The notes beneath the pieces are model-generated. The model did not search any database. It saw only the letters and a list, made by a program, of their open reading frames with translations, and was not told where the DNA came from. A stretch of 49,026 nucleotides of DNA from Pelomonas sp. Root1444 (GTDB lineage: Bacteria > Pseudomonadota > Gammaproteobacteria > Burkholderiales > Burkholderiaceae_C): assembly GCF_001426885.1 (NCBI RefSeq), contig NZ_LMFP01000001.1, positions 200 to 49,225 of the forward strand, read 5' to 3'. Position numbers and translations under genes: made by a program. Of this stretch, positions 27,584-35,961 are shown piece after piece (the stretch's first letter is position 1; the number at the start of each line of letters is the position of its first letter).

Positions 27584-28954
27584 GTGCCGCGCCTTCCCTC
27601 CTCCCTCGTGATCCTGGCGCCGGCCCTGCTGCTGTGCGCGGCGGCCGCCTCCGCCCAGACGCTGCCCGAACTGGCCGCCCGCGCGCTCGACGCCGACCCC
27701 GCCGTGCGCGCCAGCAGCGCCTCGATGCGCGCGGCCGAGGAGCGCCTGTTCCAGGCCAAGGCCGCCTATGGTCCGACGGCCAACCTGACGGCGACGACGA
27801 ATGAGACGCGCTACCGTGAGGCGCCCGCCGGCGAGATGCGGCCGTTCAAGTCCGACCAGTACGTCGTGCAGGTCAACCAGCCGCTGTGGCGCGGCGCGCT
27901 GTACCCCGCGATGCAGGCCGCGCGCAGTCAGCTCGAACAGGCCGACAGCGCACTGATGCAGGCCCGGCTGGAAGCCCAGCAGCGGCTGGCCGAGGCGGTG
28001 CTCGAAGTCTTCAAGGCGCGCGACGTGCTGGCCCATGCGACCGCGCTCCGCGAGGCCTACGGCGAGCAGCTGGCGGCGGCGCGGCGCAGCTTCCAGGTGG
28101 GCCGCGCCGCGGCGCCCGAAGTGCGCGAGGCCGAGGCGCGCGTCGACAACGCGGTGGCCCAGGTGCTGGCCGCCGAGGCCGAGCTGGACCTTCGCCAGCA
28201 GGTGCTCGCCGAAGTGGCTGCCGGCCCGACGCCTGCGCTGCTGGCGCGCGCCGTCGCGGCCGAGGCGCTGCCACCGCTGCCGGCCGACAGCGTGCTGGCC
28301 TGGCTGTCCCGTGCGGAGGCCGAGAGCCCATCGCTGCGCCAGGCGCGCCTGGCCGTTGAGGCCGCCGAGGCCGAGACGCGCAAGGCATCGCTCGCGCACG
28401 CGCCGACGGTGGACATCAACTACAACTACACCCACTCCAAAGACACCGGCACGGTGACCAGCATTTTCCCGCGCCGGGGCACTTCATCGGCCGTCGGCGC
28501 GACGTTGACCATCCCGTTGTTCGCCAGCGGCGCGACGCAGTCCAAGGTGGCCGAAACGCTGGCACTGCGCGACAAGGCCGCCGGCGAGCTGGACCTGGCG
28601 CGCCGCACGCTGGTCATCGGCGTGCGCCAGGCCTTCGTGGCGACGCTGTCGGCGTTGTCGCAGGCCCGGGCGCTGGGCACGGCCGAACGCTCGCAGGCGC
28701 TGTCGGTGCGGGCCAACCAGCGTGGCTTCGAGGTCGGCATCAAGACCAACGCGGACGTGCTGGAGGCCCAGGGCAAGCTCTTCGAAGCCCGGCGCGACCT
28801 GTCCCGCGCGCGGCACGACGCGTGGGCGAGTTATTTCAGGTTGAGGGCGCTTGCCGGCGCGCTCGGCGAGGGCGACTGGCAGGCGCTGGATGCGCAGTTG
28901 GTGGCGCACCAGCCGAACGAGATGGGTCGCGCGCGCGACCGGAGCGGGTCATGA
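27584..28954 (+). CDS. TolC-family outer-membrane efflux/secretion protein
   Basis: Outer-membrane factor that would form the exit channel of a trans-envelope exporter. A hydrophobic signal sequence ending in AAASA-QT precedes a typical TolC start (LPELAARALDADPAVRASSA). Two long helical repeats follow, each with Ala/Gln/Arg-rich coiled coil, and beta strands VDINYNYTHSKD and VGATLTIPLFASG correspond to the barrel strands of the second repeat; 456 aa is the family's normal length. The start is uncertain: GTG at 27584 gives a good signal peptide, GTG at 27608 a shorter one, and GTG at 27521 a long leader; none has a convincing ribosome-binding site. The stop overlaps the next ATG by 4 bp (ATGA at 28951), so it heads an operon with the adaptor and SecA-like genes. 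Confidence 0.88.
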   Translation: MPRLPSSLVILAPALLLCAAAASAQTLPELAARALDADPAVRASSASMRAAEERLFQAKAAYGPTANLTATTNETRYREAPAGEMRPFKSDQYVVQVNQPLWRGALYPAMQAARSQLEQADSALMQARLEAQQRLAEAVLEVFKARDVLAHATALREAYGEQLAAARRSFQVGRAAAPEVREAEARVDNAVAQVLAAEAELDLRQQVLAEVAAGPTPALLARAVAAEALPPLPADSVLAWLSRAEAESPSLRQARLAVEAAEAETRKASLAHAPTVDINYNYTHSKDTGTVTSIFPRRGTSSAVGATLTIPLFASGATQSKVAETLALRDKAAGELDLARRTLVIGVRQAFVATLSALSQARALGTAERSQALSVRANQRGFEVGIKTNADVLEAQGKLFEARRDLSRARHDAWASYFRLRALAGALGEGDWQALDAQLVAHQPNEMGRARDRSGS

Positions 28955-30663
28955 GCGACCACGAGGTCGTGCTGCCGCCGCCATCCGCGACACCCCAGGC
29001 CGCCGAGCTGGCGCCAGCGCTGGCGATGTGGCTGCAGCGCCTGCATGCCGCAGGCCTGGCCTGCCAGGGCGTGGCGCTGTACGCGGCCGATGCGGCCTGG
29101 CGGGCACCCTTCGAACGCGAGGACGTTGCCGGGGCCTGGGCCGAGGCGCGCGTGCGCGTCACCCGCGACAGCCCGGTCGCCCTGAGCCGGGTGGCGACGG
29201 GTGAGCTGCTGGTGGGCACTCACCTGGCGCTGCCCAGCGGCCAGCCCGGCATCGTCGGCGCGCTGCTGAGCCCGCCGCACAACGACCGCAGCCTGCAGCT
29301 GCTGCTGCTGTCGTTGGGCTGGCTGCAGCTGACGCTCTCCGCCGCCAGCCTGGCGCACAACCAGCGCGCGGCCGAACTGCTGGAGCTGATGGGCCATGTC
29401 GCCTCGCAAAAGGAGGCGCGCGGCGCGGCGCAGGACTGGGTCAACCGCACGGCCGCCTGGGCGCGCCGCGAGCTGCCCCCCGAGGCGGAGCTGCGCCTGT
29501 CGCTGTTCGAGGTGCGCCATGAGCGCGCACGCTGGTGGGTGGCGGCCGACGTGGCGCATGCCGAGACCGGCAGCCCGGCCGTGCGGGCGGCCACGGAGAT
29601 CGCCCAACGCGCCTTTGTCGAAGGCCGTGAGTTGGTGGAGCGCGAGGTCTGGGCGCTGCCGTTGCTCAACCAGGGCGAGGTGGTGGCCGTGCTGGTCGCG
29701 CAGGGCCAGACGCCGCCCGCAGCCCAGCAGGTGTTGCGCACGAGCGCGGCGTTGGCGGAGCCGCTGCTGCGCCACTGGCGCACGGCGGAGCTGCCGCTGC
29801 CGGTGCACGCCTGGCGCGCGTTGCGCCGCGTCGGCGCGCGGCTCAGCGGCCCGGGCCACTGGGCCTGGAAGGCCGGCGCGGCAGCGGCCGTGCTGGTGCT
29901 GGCCGTGTTGCTGCTGGTGCCGGTGGACGACCGCGTCACCGCGCACACCGTCATCGAGGGGCGCACGCGCCAGCTCGTCACCGCGCCTTTCGAGGGCTTC
30001 ATCGCCGAGGCGCTGGTGCGGCCGGGTGACCGGGTTCGGCAGGGCCAGGTCTTGCTGCGGCTGGACGATCGCGACCTGAAGCTGGAGCAGGCCAAGCTGC
30101 GCGGCGAGCGCGACCAGGCCGCGGGCAGGCTGCGCCAAGCCATGGCCGACCGCGAGGCCGCCGGCGTCGCGCTCGCCAGCGCCGAGCTGCAGGGCGCCGA
30201 AGGCCAGCTCGCGCTGGTGGAGGCGAAGCTGGCACGCGCGCGGCTGGTGGCGCCCATCGACGGGCTCATCGTCACCGGCGACTGGGTGCAGCAGGTCGGC
30301 GCGCCGGCCGAGCTGGGCAAGGAGATGTTCGAGATCGCCTCCGAGGGCTACCGCGTCGTGCTGCATGTGCCCGAGCACGACATCGCCCGCGTGCGCACCG
30401 GCCAGCGCGGCGTGCTGCGCCTGGCTGGCCAGCCGCAGGACGGCCACGACTTCGAGCTCAGCCGCGTGACGGCCACGGCCAGCGTGCAGGACGGCACCAA
30501 CGGCTTTCGCGCCGAGGCCGCCTGGGTGGGCGACGTGCCGCCGCTGAGCCCCGGCATGCAGGGCGTGGCCAAGGTGGTGGTCGGCACGTCCAACCTGCTG
30601 ACGATCTGGACGCGCGAGTCCCTCGCCTGGCTGCGGCTGAAGCTGTGGCAGTACTGGATCTGA
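28951..30663 (+). CDS. HlyD-type membrane-fusion adaptor with N-terminal GAF-like domain
   Basis: Periplasmic adaptor linking an inner-membrane machine to TolC, but with an unusual 300-residue cytoplasmic N-terminal part. That part has a GAF-like pattern (helix, LCQGVALY-like strands, long central helix, EREVWALPLLNQGEVVAVLVAQG strand pair). One membrane segment follows at about residues 306-326 (AAAAVLVLAVLLLVPV), then a biotinyl-lipoyl half (TAPFEGFIAEALVRPGDRVRQGQVL), a short coiled coil, the second lipoyl half (RLVAPIDGLIV) and a beta-barrel domain. HlyD proteins normally have only a short cytosolic tail, so the GAF-like part may sense a ligand or gate assembly (inference). ATGA overlap with the TolC gene shows translational coupling; a 164-bp structured spacer separates it from the M50 gene. 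Confidence 0.85.
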   Translation: MSDHEVVLPPPSATPQAAELAPALAMWLQRLHAAGLACQGVALYAADAAWRAPFEREDVAGAWAEARVRVTRDSPVALSRVATGELLVGTHLALPSGQPGIVGALLSPPHNDRSLQLLLLSLGWLQLTLSAASLAHNQRAAELLELMGHVASQKEARGAAQDWVNRTAAWARRELPPEAELRLSLFEVRHERARWWVAADVAHAETGSPAVRAATEIAQRAFVEGRELVEREVWALPLLNQGEVVAVLVAQGQTPPAAQQVLRTSAALAEPLLRHWRTAELPLPVHAWRALRRVGARLSGPGHWAWKAGAAAAVLVLAVLLLVPVDDRVTAHTVIEGRTRQLVTAPFEGFIAEALVRPGDRVRQGQVLLRLDDRDLKLEQAKLRGERDQAAGRLRQAMADREAAGVALASAELQGAEGQLALVEAKLARARLVAPIDGLIVTGDWVQQVGAPAELGKEMFEIASEGYRVVLHVPEHDIARVRTGQRGVLRLAGQPQDGHDFELSRVTATASVQDGTNGFRAEAAWVGDVPPLSPGMQGVAKVVVGTSNLLTIWTRESLAWLRLKLWQYWI

Positions 30664-30801
30664 CATGAAGCCCCTCGCCCAGTCTTGCCCCGCTGCACGC
30701 GGGCAAGCCCGGTCGGGCTCCCTCCGGGACGGCGATGCTTGCGGCATTGGGCCGCAAGCACATCGCCAGTGCGGGCCGGCTTGGGTGTGGCCCGGCGCTC
30801 G
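30662..30801 (+). repeat. Intergenic structured repeat, copy A
   Basis: A 140-bp element between the GAF-HlyD stop and the M50 fusion start, closely similar to 32994-33128. Its core is a hairpin: GGCGATG-CTTGCGGC (30731-30745), loop ATTGG, GCCGCAAG-CA-CATCGCC (30751-30767), with a two-base CA bulge. A second hairpin, CGGGCC and GGCCCG around a GGCTTGGG loop, follows (about 30772-30794). Differences from copy B in the main stem are compensatory, which supports a folded RNA. It may control processing or translation of the downstream gene, or be a mobile REP-like element. Confidence 0.8.
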
Positions 30802-30827
30802 ACCCGCATCTTGTTGGGGGTGCTGAC

Positions 30828-32990
30828 ATGCAGGCGCTGCTCTCCGAACACTGGCACGCGCTCCGCCATCTGAGGCCCAGGCTCAGAGACGGCGTCGAGC
30901 CGCTGCACCGCCGCCTGCGCGGCCGCTCGTGGGTGCTGCTGTCCGACCCCGTCAGCCAGCGCTTTCACCGCATGACGCCCGAGGTCTGGCGGGTGCTGTC
31001 GCTGTGCGACGGCCGCCGCACGCTCGATCAAGTTTGGGATGCCGCCTGCGCGGCGGCCAGCGAGGACAACGCAGACGGCGGCGCCAGCATCTCCCAGCAC
31101 GAGCTGGTGCAGCTGGTGTCGTCGCTGCATTCCAACGACCTGCTGCAGACGCAGGTCTCGCCCGACGCCGGCGAGGTGTTCGAGCGCTTCGAGCGCCAGC
31201 GCAAGGCCAAGTTCAAGCAGAACTGGCTGAACCTGATGAGCCTGCGGCTGCCGCTGTTCCACCCCGATGCCTGGTTCGACCGGCAGACGGCACTGGCGCG
31301 GGCGCTGTTCAGCCTGCCTGTTGCGCTGCTGTGGCTGGCCCTCGTCGTGCCGGCCGCCGTGCTGGGCGCTCAGCACTGGCAGGCGCTGACCGAGAACCTG
31401 TCGGACCGGGTGCTGTCGGCCAGCAACCTGCTGCTGCTGTGGTTCGTCTACCCGGTCGTCAAGGGCATCCACGAATGGGCGCACGGCCTGGCGGTGAAGG
31501 CGCGCGGCGGCACGGTGCGCGAGATCGGGCTGCTGTTCATCATCTTCACGCCGGTGCCCTATGTGGACGCCACCTCGTCCTATGCCTTCCCGTCCAAATG
31601 GGCGCGCGCCCAAGTGGCGGCCGCCGGCATCCTGGCCGAGCTGGCGCTGGGCGCGGTGGCCGTCTATGTGTGGCTGGCGGCCGAGCCGGGGCTGGTCACG
31701 GCCATCGCCTACAACGTCATCCTGATCGCCGGCGTGTCGACGCTGCTTGTCAACGGCAACCCGCTGATGCGCTACGACGGCTACTTCATCGCCACCGACC
31801 TGCTGGAGCTGCCCAACCTGGCGCAGCGCGCGCAGGCCTACTGGGTGTATCTCAGCGACCGCTTCCTGTTCGGCGCCAAGGATGCCGAGCCGCCGCTGGC
31901 CTCGCAGGGCGAGCGCTGGATCCTGTTCCTGTACGGCGCCATCGCGCCGGTCTACCGCTTCCTCATCACCGTCGGCCTGATCTGGTTCGTCGCCAGCGAG
32001 TACCTGCTGCTGGGCGCCCTGATGGCCGTCATGGCGGCCTGGCAGGCGCTGGTGGTGCCCATCTGGAAGGCCTGGAAGCACCTCGACGAAGGCGGCTCGC
32101 TGGCGCGCCAGCGCGAGACGTCCAAGCGCCGCGCGCTGCTGTTGCTGGCCGGCGTGCTGGGCTTCCTGGGGCTGGTGCCGCTGCCGTTCTACTCGGTGCA
32201 CCAGGGCGTCATCTGGCTGCCGGACGAAGCGCTGGTACGGGCCGAGGCGCCGGGCCAGATCAGCGCCGTGCAGGCCGACGCGGGCAGCGCCGTGGCGCGC
32301 GGCGCGCCCATCCTGAAGATCGACAACCTGCCGCTGCAGGCCGAGCTGACGCAGGCCGCCGCGGCGCTGGCGCAGACCGAGGCCACGCTGCGCCGCGCCG
32401 AGGTGGCCGAACCGGCCAAGGCCATCCCGCTGCGCACCGAGCTGGCCGCAAGGCAGTCCCGTTACGACGAGGCGCGTGCCCGCGTCGCCGCGCTGGACGT
32501 GGCTGCCGGCAGCGCCGGCCGCTGGGTGCCTGACGCCCCGACCGAGCTGACCGGCCGCTCGGTGAAGCGCGGCGAGCTGCTGGGCTACCTCGTCACCGGC
32601 CCGACGGACCGCGTGCGCGTGGCCGTCACGCAGGAAGACGCTGGCATGGTCAAGCGCCGTGCGCAGGCCGTGCAGGTGCGCCTGATGCAGGCGCCGCACG
32701 CGATGCTGGATGCGCGTGTGCGCCGCGAGGTTCCGGGCGGCGGCTTCGAGCTGGTGTCGCCGGCGCTGGGCTCGTCGGGAGGCGGCGAGATCGGCGTGGA
32801 CCCGGCCAAGGAGGGCGGCAAGCACAGCCTGCGCCGCGTGTTCGATATCGAGCTGCAGCTCGACAAGCCCTCGCCGAGCGCGGTGTTTGGCGACAAGGTC
32901 TGGGTGCGCTTCGACCTGGGCGCCACGCCGCTGGCAGCGCAATGGCTGCTGCGCCTGCGGCAGGCCTTCCTGGCGCGCCTCAATGTCTAG
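30828..32990 (+). CDS. PqqD-like / M50 metalloprotease / HlyD-like fusion membrane protein
   Basis: A 720-aa three-part protein. Residues about 20-110 resemble PqqD, a peptide-binding helper (RSWVLLSDPVSQRFHRMTPE, then DGRRTLDQVW). A polytopic site-2-protease domain follows, with the zinc motif H215-E216-W-A-H219 and the third-ligand motif NPLMRYDGY (N311, D317). After the last membrane segment (LLLLAGVLGFLGLVPLPF) comes an HlyD-like periplasmic part (APGQISAVQADAGSAVARGAPIL, coiled coil, then barrel). M50-HlyD fusions act in peptide and bacteriocin export, where the adaptor is often active even if proteolysis is not required. Here both zinc motifs are intact, so cleavage of a substrate or signal is possible. 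The ATG is preceded by a GGGGG stretch 7 bases away. It lies between the two copies of the structured intergenic repeat. Confidence 0.85.
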   Translation: MQALLSEHWHALRHLRPRLRDGVEPLHRRLRGRSWVLLSDPVSQRFHRMTPEVWRVLSLCDGRRTLDQVWDAACAAASEDNADGGASISQHELVQLVSSLHSNDLLQTQVSPDAGEVFERFERQRKAKFKQNWLNLMSLRLPLFHPDAWFDRQTALARALFSLPVALLWLALVVPAAVLGAQHWQALTENLSDRVLSASNLLLLWFVYPVVKGIHEWAHGLAVKARGGTVREIGLLFIIFTPVPYVDATSSYAFPSKWARAQVAAAGILAELALGAVAVYVWLAAEPGLVTAIAYNVILIAGVSTLLVNGNPLMRYDGYFIATDLLELPNLAQRAQAYWVYLSDRFLFGAKDAEPPLASQGERWILFLYGAIAPVYRFLITVGLIWFVASEYLLLGALMAVMAAWQALVVPIWKAWKHLDEGGSLARQRETSKRRALLLLAGVLGFLGLVPLPFYSVHQGVIWLPDEALVRAEAPGQISAVQADAGSAVARGAPILKIDNLPLQAELTQAAAALAQTEATLRRAEVAEPAKAIPLRTELAARQSRYDEARARVAALDVAAGSAGRWVPDAPTELTGRSVKRGELLGYLVTGPTDRVRVAVTQEDAGMVKRRAQAVQVRLMQAPHAMLDARVRREVPGGGFELVSPALGSSGGGEIGVDPAKEGGKHSLRRVFDIELQLDKPSPSAVFGDKVWVRFDLGATPLAAQWLLRLRQAFLARLNV

Positions 32991-32993
32991 AGT

Positions 32994-33128
32994 GACATGC
33001 CCCTCGCCCGGTCTGGCACCGCTGGACGCGGGCCAGCCCAGCCGGTCCCCCGAGGGGACGGCGATGCTTGCCGGATCGACCGGCAAGCACATCGCCCACC
33101 GGGCCGGCTTGGGACGGCCCGGCGCTCG
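32994..33128 (+). repeat. Intergenic structured repeat, copy B
   Basis: Second copy of the element at 30662-30801, between the M50 fusion and the SecA-like gene. Main hairpin: GGCGATG-CTTGCCGG (33060-33074), loop ATCGA, CCGGCAAG-CA-CATCGCC (33080-33096), with the same CA bulge. Against copy A two stem positions have switched G-C to C-G on both arms. The following hairpin (CCGGGCC, loop with GGCTTGGG, GGCCCGG; about 33099-33122) is also kept. The SecA-like ATG begins 36 bases after the element. Confidence 0.8.
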
Positions 33129-33164
33129 GCCTGAAATGCAGGGTCATCCACTGCGGGTGGCGCC

Positions 33165-35165
33165 ATGACGGTCATGACGAGCGACCTCCGTTGGATTCGT
33201 GCGCTGGCCGGCCCCGAATTCCGCCGCGCCGACACGCTGCGTGACGAGCGCGGCGACGAGAGCGGCAAGAAGCTGGAGCGCTGGTTGCGCGACCTGCCGG
33301 GCTGGCTGCCGGTGCGCAGCGAGCCTGCGTCGCGCATTGCCGCGCTGAACGCCGCCATCGCCGCGCTGCCGCTGCGCGAGGCGAGCGAGGAGTCGCTCGT
33401 CCGGCAATTGCATGACGCCATGGCCGCGTTGCGCGCCGACGCGAACGACGACGCTGCATTGGCCCGCGCGCTGGGCGCCGTTGGCGAAGCCGCCCGCCGC
33501 ACGCTGGGCCTGTGGCCCCACCCGGTGCAGTTCGCCGGCGCGCGCATCCTCATCACCGGGCGCCTGGCCGAGATGCGCACCGGCGAAGGCAAGACGCTGG
33601 TCGCCGCGCTGGCCGCCACCGTCATGGCCGCCAGCGGCGCGCGGGTGCATGTCGTCAGCACCAACGACTACCTGGCCGAGCGCGACTGCGAGGAGATGCG
33701 GCCGCTGTTCGAGTTCTTCGGCCTGGCCGGCGGCTTCGTCAAGGGCGGCATGGAGCCCGACGAGCGCCGCACGGCCTACCGCCATGCCGTCTGCTACGTC
33801 AGCGGCAAGGAGCTGGTGTTCGACTACCTGAAGGACCGCCTCGCCGGCCACGGCCTGCTGCCCGGTCGCGTGGCAGGTGTGCGCGGCTTCGTCAGAGGCG
33901 ACGCGCCCGAGCCGCTGATCCCGGCGCTGCATTTCGCCATCGTCGACGAGGCCGACAGCGTGCTGATCGACGAGGCGCGCACGCCGATGATCATTTCGCA
34001 GGAGGCCGAGGGCATCCATGAGCCGGCGCTGCTGGCCTGGGCCATCGGTGCCGCGCGGGCCTTGCGCGACGGTGAACACTTCTCGCTGAAGCTGGCGTCC
34101 CGCGAGGTCGAGCTGAAGCCCGGCGCGCTCGACGCCTGCCCGCCCCTGCCCGACGGCGTGCGCCCGGTCTGGCGCGCGCGGCCCTGGCGCGAGCAGCTGC
34201 TGCGCCAGGCGCTGACGGCGTTGCATTTCTACGCGCGTGACCAGCACTACATCCTGGCGCCCGGCGAGAAGCCCGAGGACGGCCTGAAGGTGCAGATCGT
34301 CGACGAGAGCACCGGCCGCGTGATGGCCGACCGCAGCTGGGAGCAGGGCCTGCACCAGCTCATCGAGGCCAAGGAGGGCGTGAAGCTCACCGCCGGCCGC
34401 GACACGCTGGCGCGCATGACCTTCCAGCGCTTCTTCCGCCGCTACTACCTGCTGGCCGGGCTGACCGGCACCGCGGCCGAGGCCGCGCGCGAGCTGTGGG
34501 CGACCTACCGGCTGCGCGTGCGCCGGCTGCCGACGAACAAGCCCATCCAGCGCCGCGCGCTGCCGGCGGCCTGCTTCGCTAACGCATCGACCAAGTGGCA
34601 GGCGGTGGCCGACGACGCCATCGCCGCCGCCGCGCGCGGCCAGGCCGTGCTGGTGGGCACGCGCAGCGTCGAGGCCAGCGAGGCGGCCGCGGCGGCGCTG
34701 GCCGAACGCGGCGCCGAGGTCGTCGTGCTGAACGCGCGCCAGGACGCCGAAGAGGCCGCCATCGTCGGCCGCGCCGGCGCGTCGGGCCGCATCACGGTCG
34801 CCACCAACATGGCCGGCCGCGGCACCGACATCAAGCCCGACGCGACGGCGCTCGCCGCCGGTGGCCTGCACGTCATCCTGACCGAATACCACGAGTCCCC
34901 GCGCGTGGACCGCCAGCTCTTCGGCCGCAGCGGCCGCCAGGGCCAGCCGGGCACGGTGCGGGCGCTGGTGGCGGCGGATGATCCGCTCTTCAGAACGCTG
35001 CCGGCACCGCTGCGCGCCGCGCTCGCCCGCGGCCAGGGCCTGGCGCTCGCCGTGCGCATCGCCCAAGGCGATGCCGAACGCCGCGCCTGGCAGATGAGAA
35101 AACAAACCTTGCGCCAGGACCGCGAACTCCATCGCATCATTGGCATTGCCGGTTCCACGACATGA
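33165..35165 (+). CDS. Short SecA paralogue (preprotein-translocase-type ATPase)
   Basis: A 666-aa SecA-type motor, against about 900 aa for housekeeping SecA. Conserved motifs: Walker A in MRTGEGKT (137-144), Walker B and its SecA-specific extension DEADSVLIDEARTP (261-274), the PPXD-to-NBD2 segment with VDESTGRVMADRSW and LAGLTGT, VLVGTRSVEASE, TNMAGRGTDI (547-556), and GRSGRQGQPG (587-596). Both nucleotide-binding domains and a shortened preprotein crosslinking domain are present. The protein ends about 70 residues after the last motif, so most of the helical scaffold/two-helix finger, the helical wing and the zinc-binding tail are absent. It is unlikely to be the cell's main SecA. It is embedded among TolC, HlyD and M50 genes and its stop overlaps the next ATG (ATGA at 35162), which implies a specialised export role. 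Confidence 0.9.
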   Translation: MTVMTSDLRWIRALAGPEFRRADTLRDERGDESGKKLERWLRDLPGWLPVRSEPASRIAALNAAIAALPLREASEESLVRQLHDAMAALRADANDDAALARALGAVGEAARRTLGLWPHPVQFAGARILITGRLAEMRTGEGKTLVAALAATVMAASGARVHVVSTNDYLAERDCEEMRPLFEFFGLAGGFVKGGMEPDERRTAYRHAVCYVSGKELVFDYLKDRLAGHGLLPGRVAGVRGFVRGDAPEPLIPALHFAIVDEADSVLIDEARTPMIISQEAEGIHEPALLAWAIGAARALRDGEHFSLKLASREVELKPGALDACPPLPDGVRPVWRARPWREQLLRQALTALHFYARDQHYILAPGEKPEDGLKVQIVDESTGRVMADRSWEQGLHQLIEAKEGVKLTAGRDTLARMTFQRFFRRYYLLAGLTGTAAEAARELWATYRLRVRRLPTNKPIQRRALPAACFANASTKWQAVADDAIAAAARGQAVLVGTRSVEASEAAAAALAERGAEVVVLNARQDAEEAAIVGRAGASGRITVATNMAGRGTDIKPDATALAAGGLHVILTEYHESPRVDRQLFGRSGRQGQPGTVRALVAADDPLFRTLPAPLRAALARGQGLALAVRIAQGDAERRAWQMRKQTLRQDRELHRIIGIAGSTT

Positions 35166-35956
35166 AGCCCACGCCCCTCCTTCTCTCCCTGCTCAGCCTG
35201 CCCGCCGTGGCGCAGGACTACGACTGCATGATCGAACCCGCCCAGACGGTGGAGATCCGCAGCCCCGTCGTCGGCATCCTGGAGCGCGTGCACGCCCGTC
35301 GCGGCGAGGCCATCCGCCAGGGCCAGGTGCTGGTCAGCATCGAGAGCAGCGTCGAGTCCAGCGCCGCGGAGTCGGCCAGGGCGCGCGCCGAGGCGCAGGG
35401 CCAGGCCGAGATGTCGCGCGCCAAGGTGAATGCGCTGCGCGAGAAGGCGCGGCGGCTGCAGGACCTGCTGGCCGAGGAATTTGTTTCAGCGCAGGCGGTT
35501 GAAGACGCGCAGGCCGAACTCAAGTTGGCCGAGGCCGAACTGAAAACGGCCACGGAGAACAACCAGATTGCCCGCCTCGACCACCGCCAGGCCGTCGACC
35601 AGCTGCGCCGCCGCCAGATCCTGGCGCCGTTCAGCGGCGTCGTCGTCGACCAGTACCTCTACCCCGGCGCGCTGATGGACAGCAGCGACACCAAGAAGCC
35701 GGTGCTGAAGATCGCGCAGACGCATCCGCTCAAGGTACAGGCGCTGCTGCCCGTCAAGGCCTTCACGCGGGTCAAGCCGGGGCAGATGGTCAGCGTGACG
35801 CCCGAGGCGCCGTTTGCCGACAAACCCATCCAGGCCAGGGTGCGCACGGTGGACCGCGTGCTCGACGCGGCGGCCGGCACCTTCGGCATCGTGGCGGAGA
35901 TCGACAACGCCAAGGGTGAACTGCCGGCGGGGCTGCGCTGCAAGGTCAGGCTCTGA
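35162..35956 (+). CDS. Periplasmic adaptor (RND/HlyD-like membrane-fusion) protein
   Basis: A 264-aa periplasmic adaptor. Signal sequence MKPTPLLLSLLSLPAVAQ, then the first lipoyl half (VEIRSPVVGILERVHARRGEAIRQGQVLV), an extended coiled coil (about residues 65-135), the second lipoyl half (ILAPFSGVVVDQYLYPGALM) and a beta-barrel domain. It lacks a membrane anchor and the membrane-proximal domain is short or missing, so it is smaller than typical RND adaptors. It is translationally coupled to the SecA-like gene by a 4-bp overlap, giving the operon three adaptor-type proteins but no RND or ABC partner. It may contact TolC or the other adaptors. Confidence 0.85.
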   Translation: MKPTPLLLSLLSLPAVAQDYDCMIEPAQTVEIRSPVVGILERVHARRGEAIRQGQVLVSIESSVESSAAESARARAEAQGQAEMSRAKVNALREKARRLQDLLAEEFVSAQAVEDAQAELKLAEAELKTATENNQIARLDHRQAVDQLRRRQILAPFSGVVVDQYLYPGALMDSSDTKKPVLKIAQTHPLKVQALLPVKAFTRVKPGQMVSVTPEAPFADKPIQARVRTVDRVLDAAAGTFGIVAEIDNAKGELPAGLRCKVRL

Positions 35957-35961
35957 TCTTC

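Noticed and set aside
33165-35165. Housekeeping SecA
   Set aside because: About 240 residues shorter than standard SecA, missing the zinc tail and most of the scaffold, and located in a TolC/HlyD operon.
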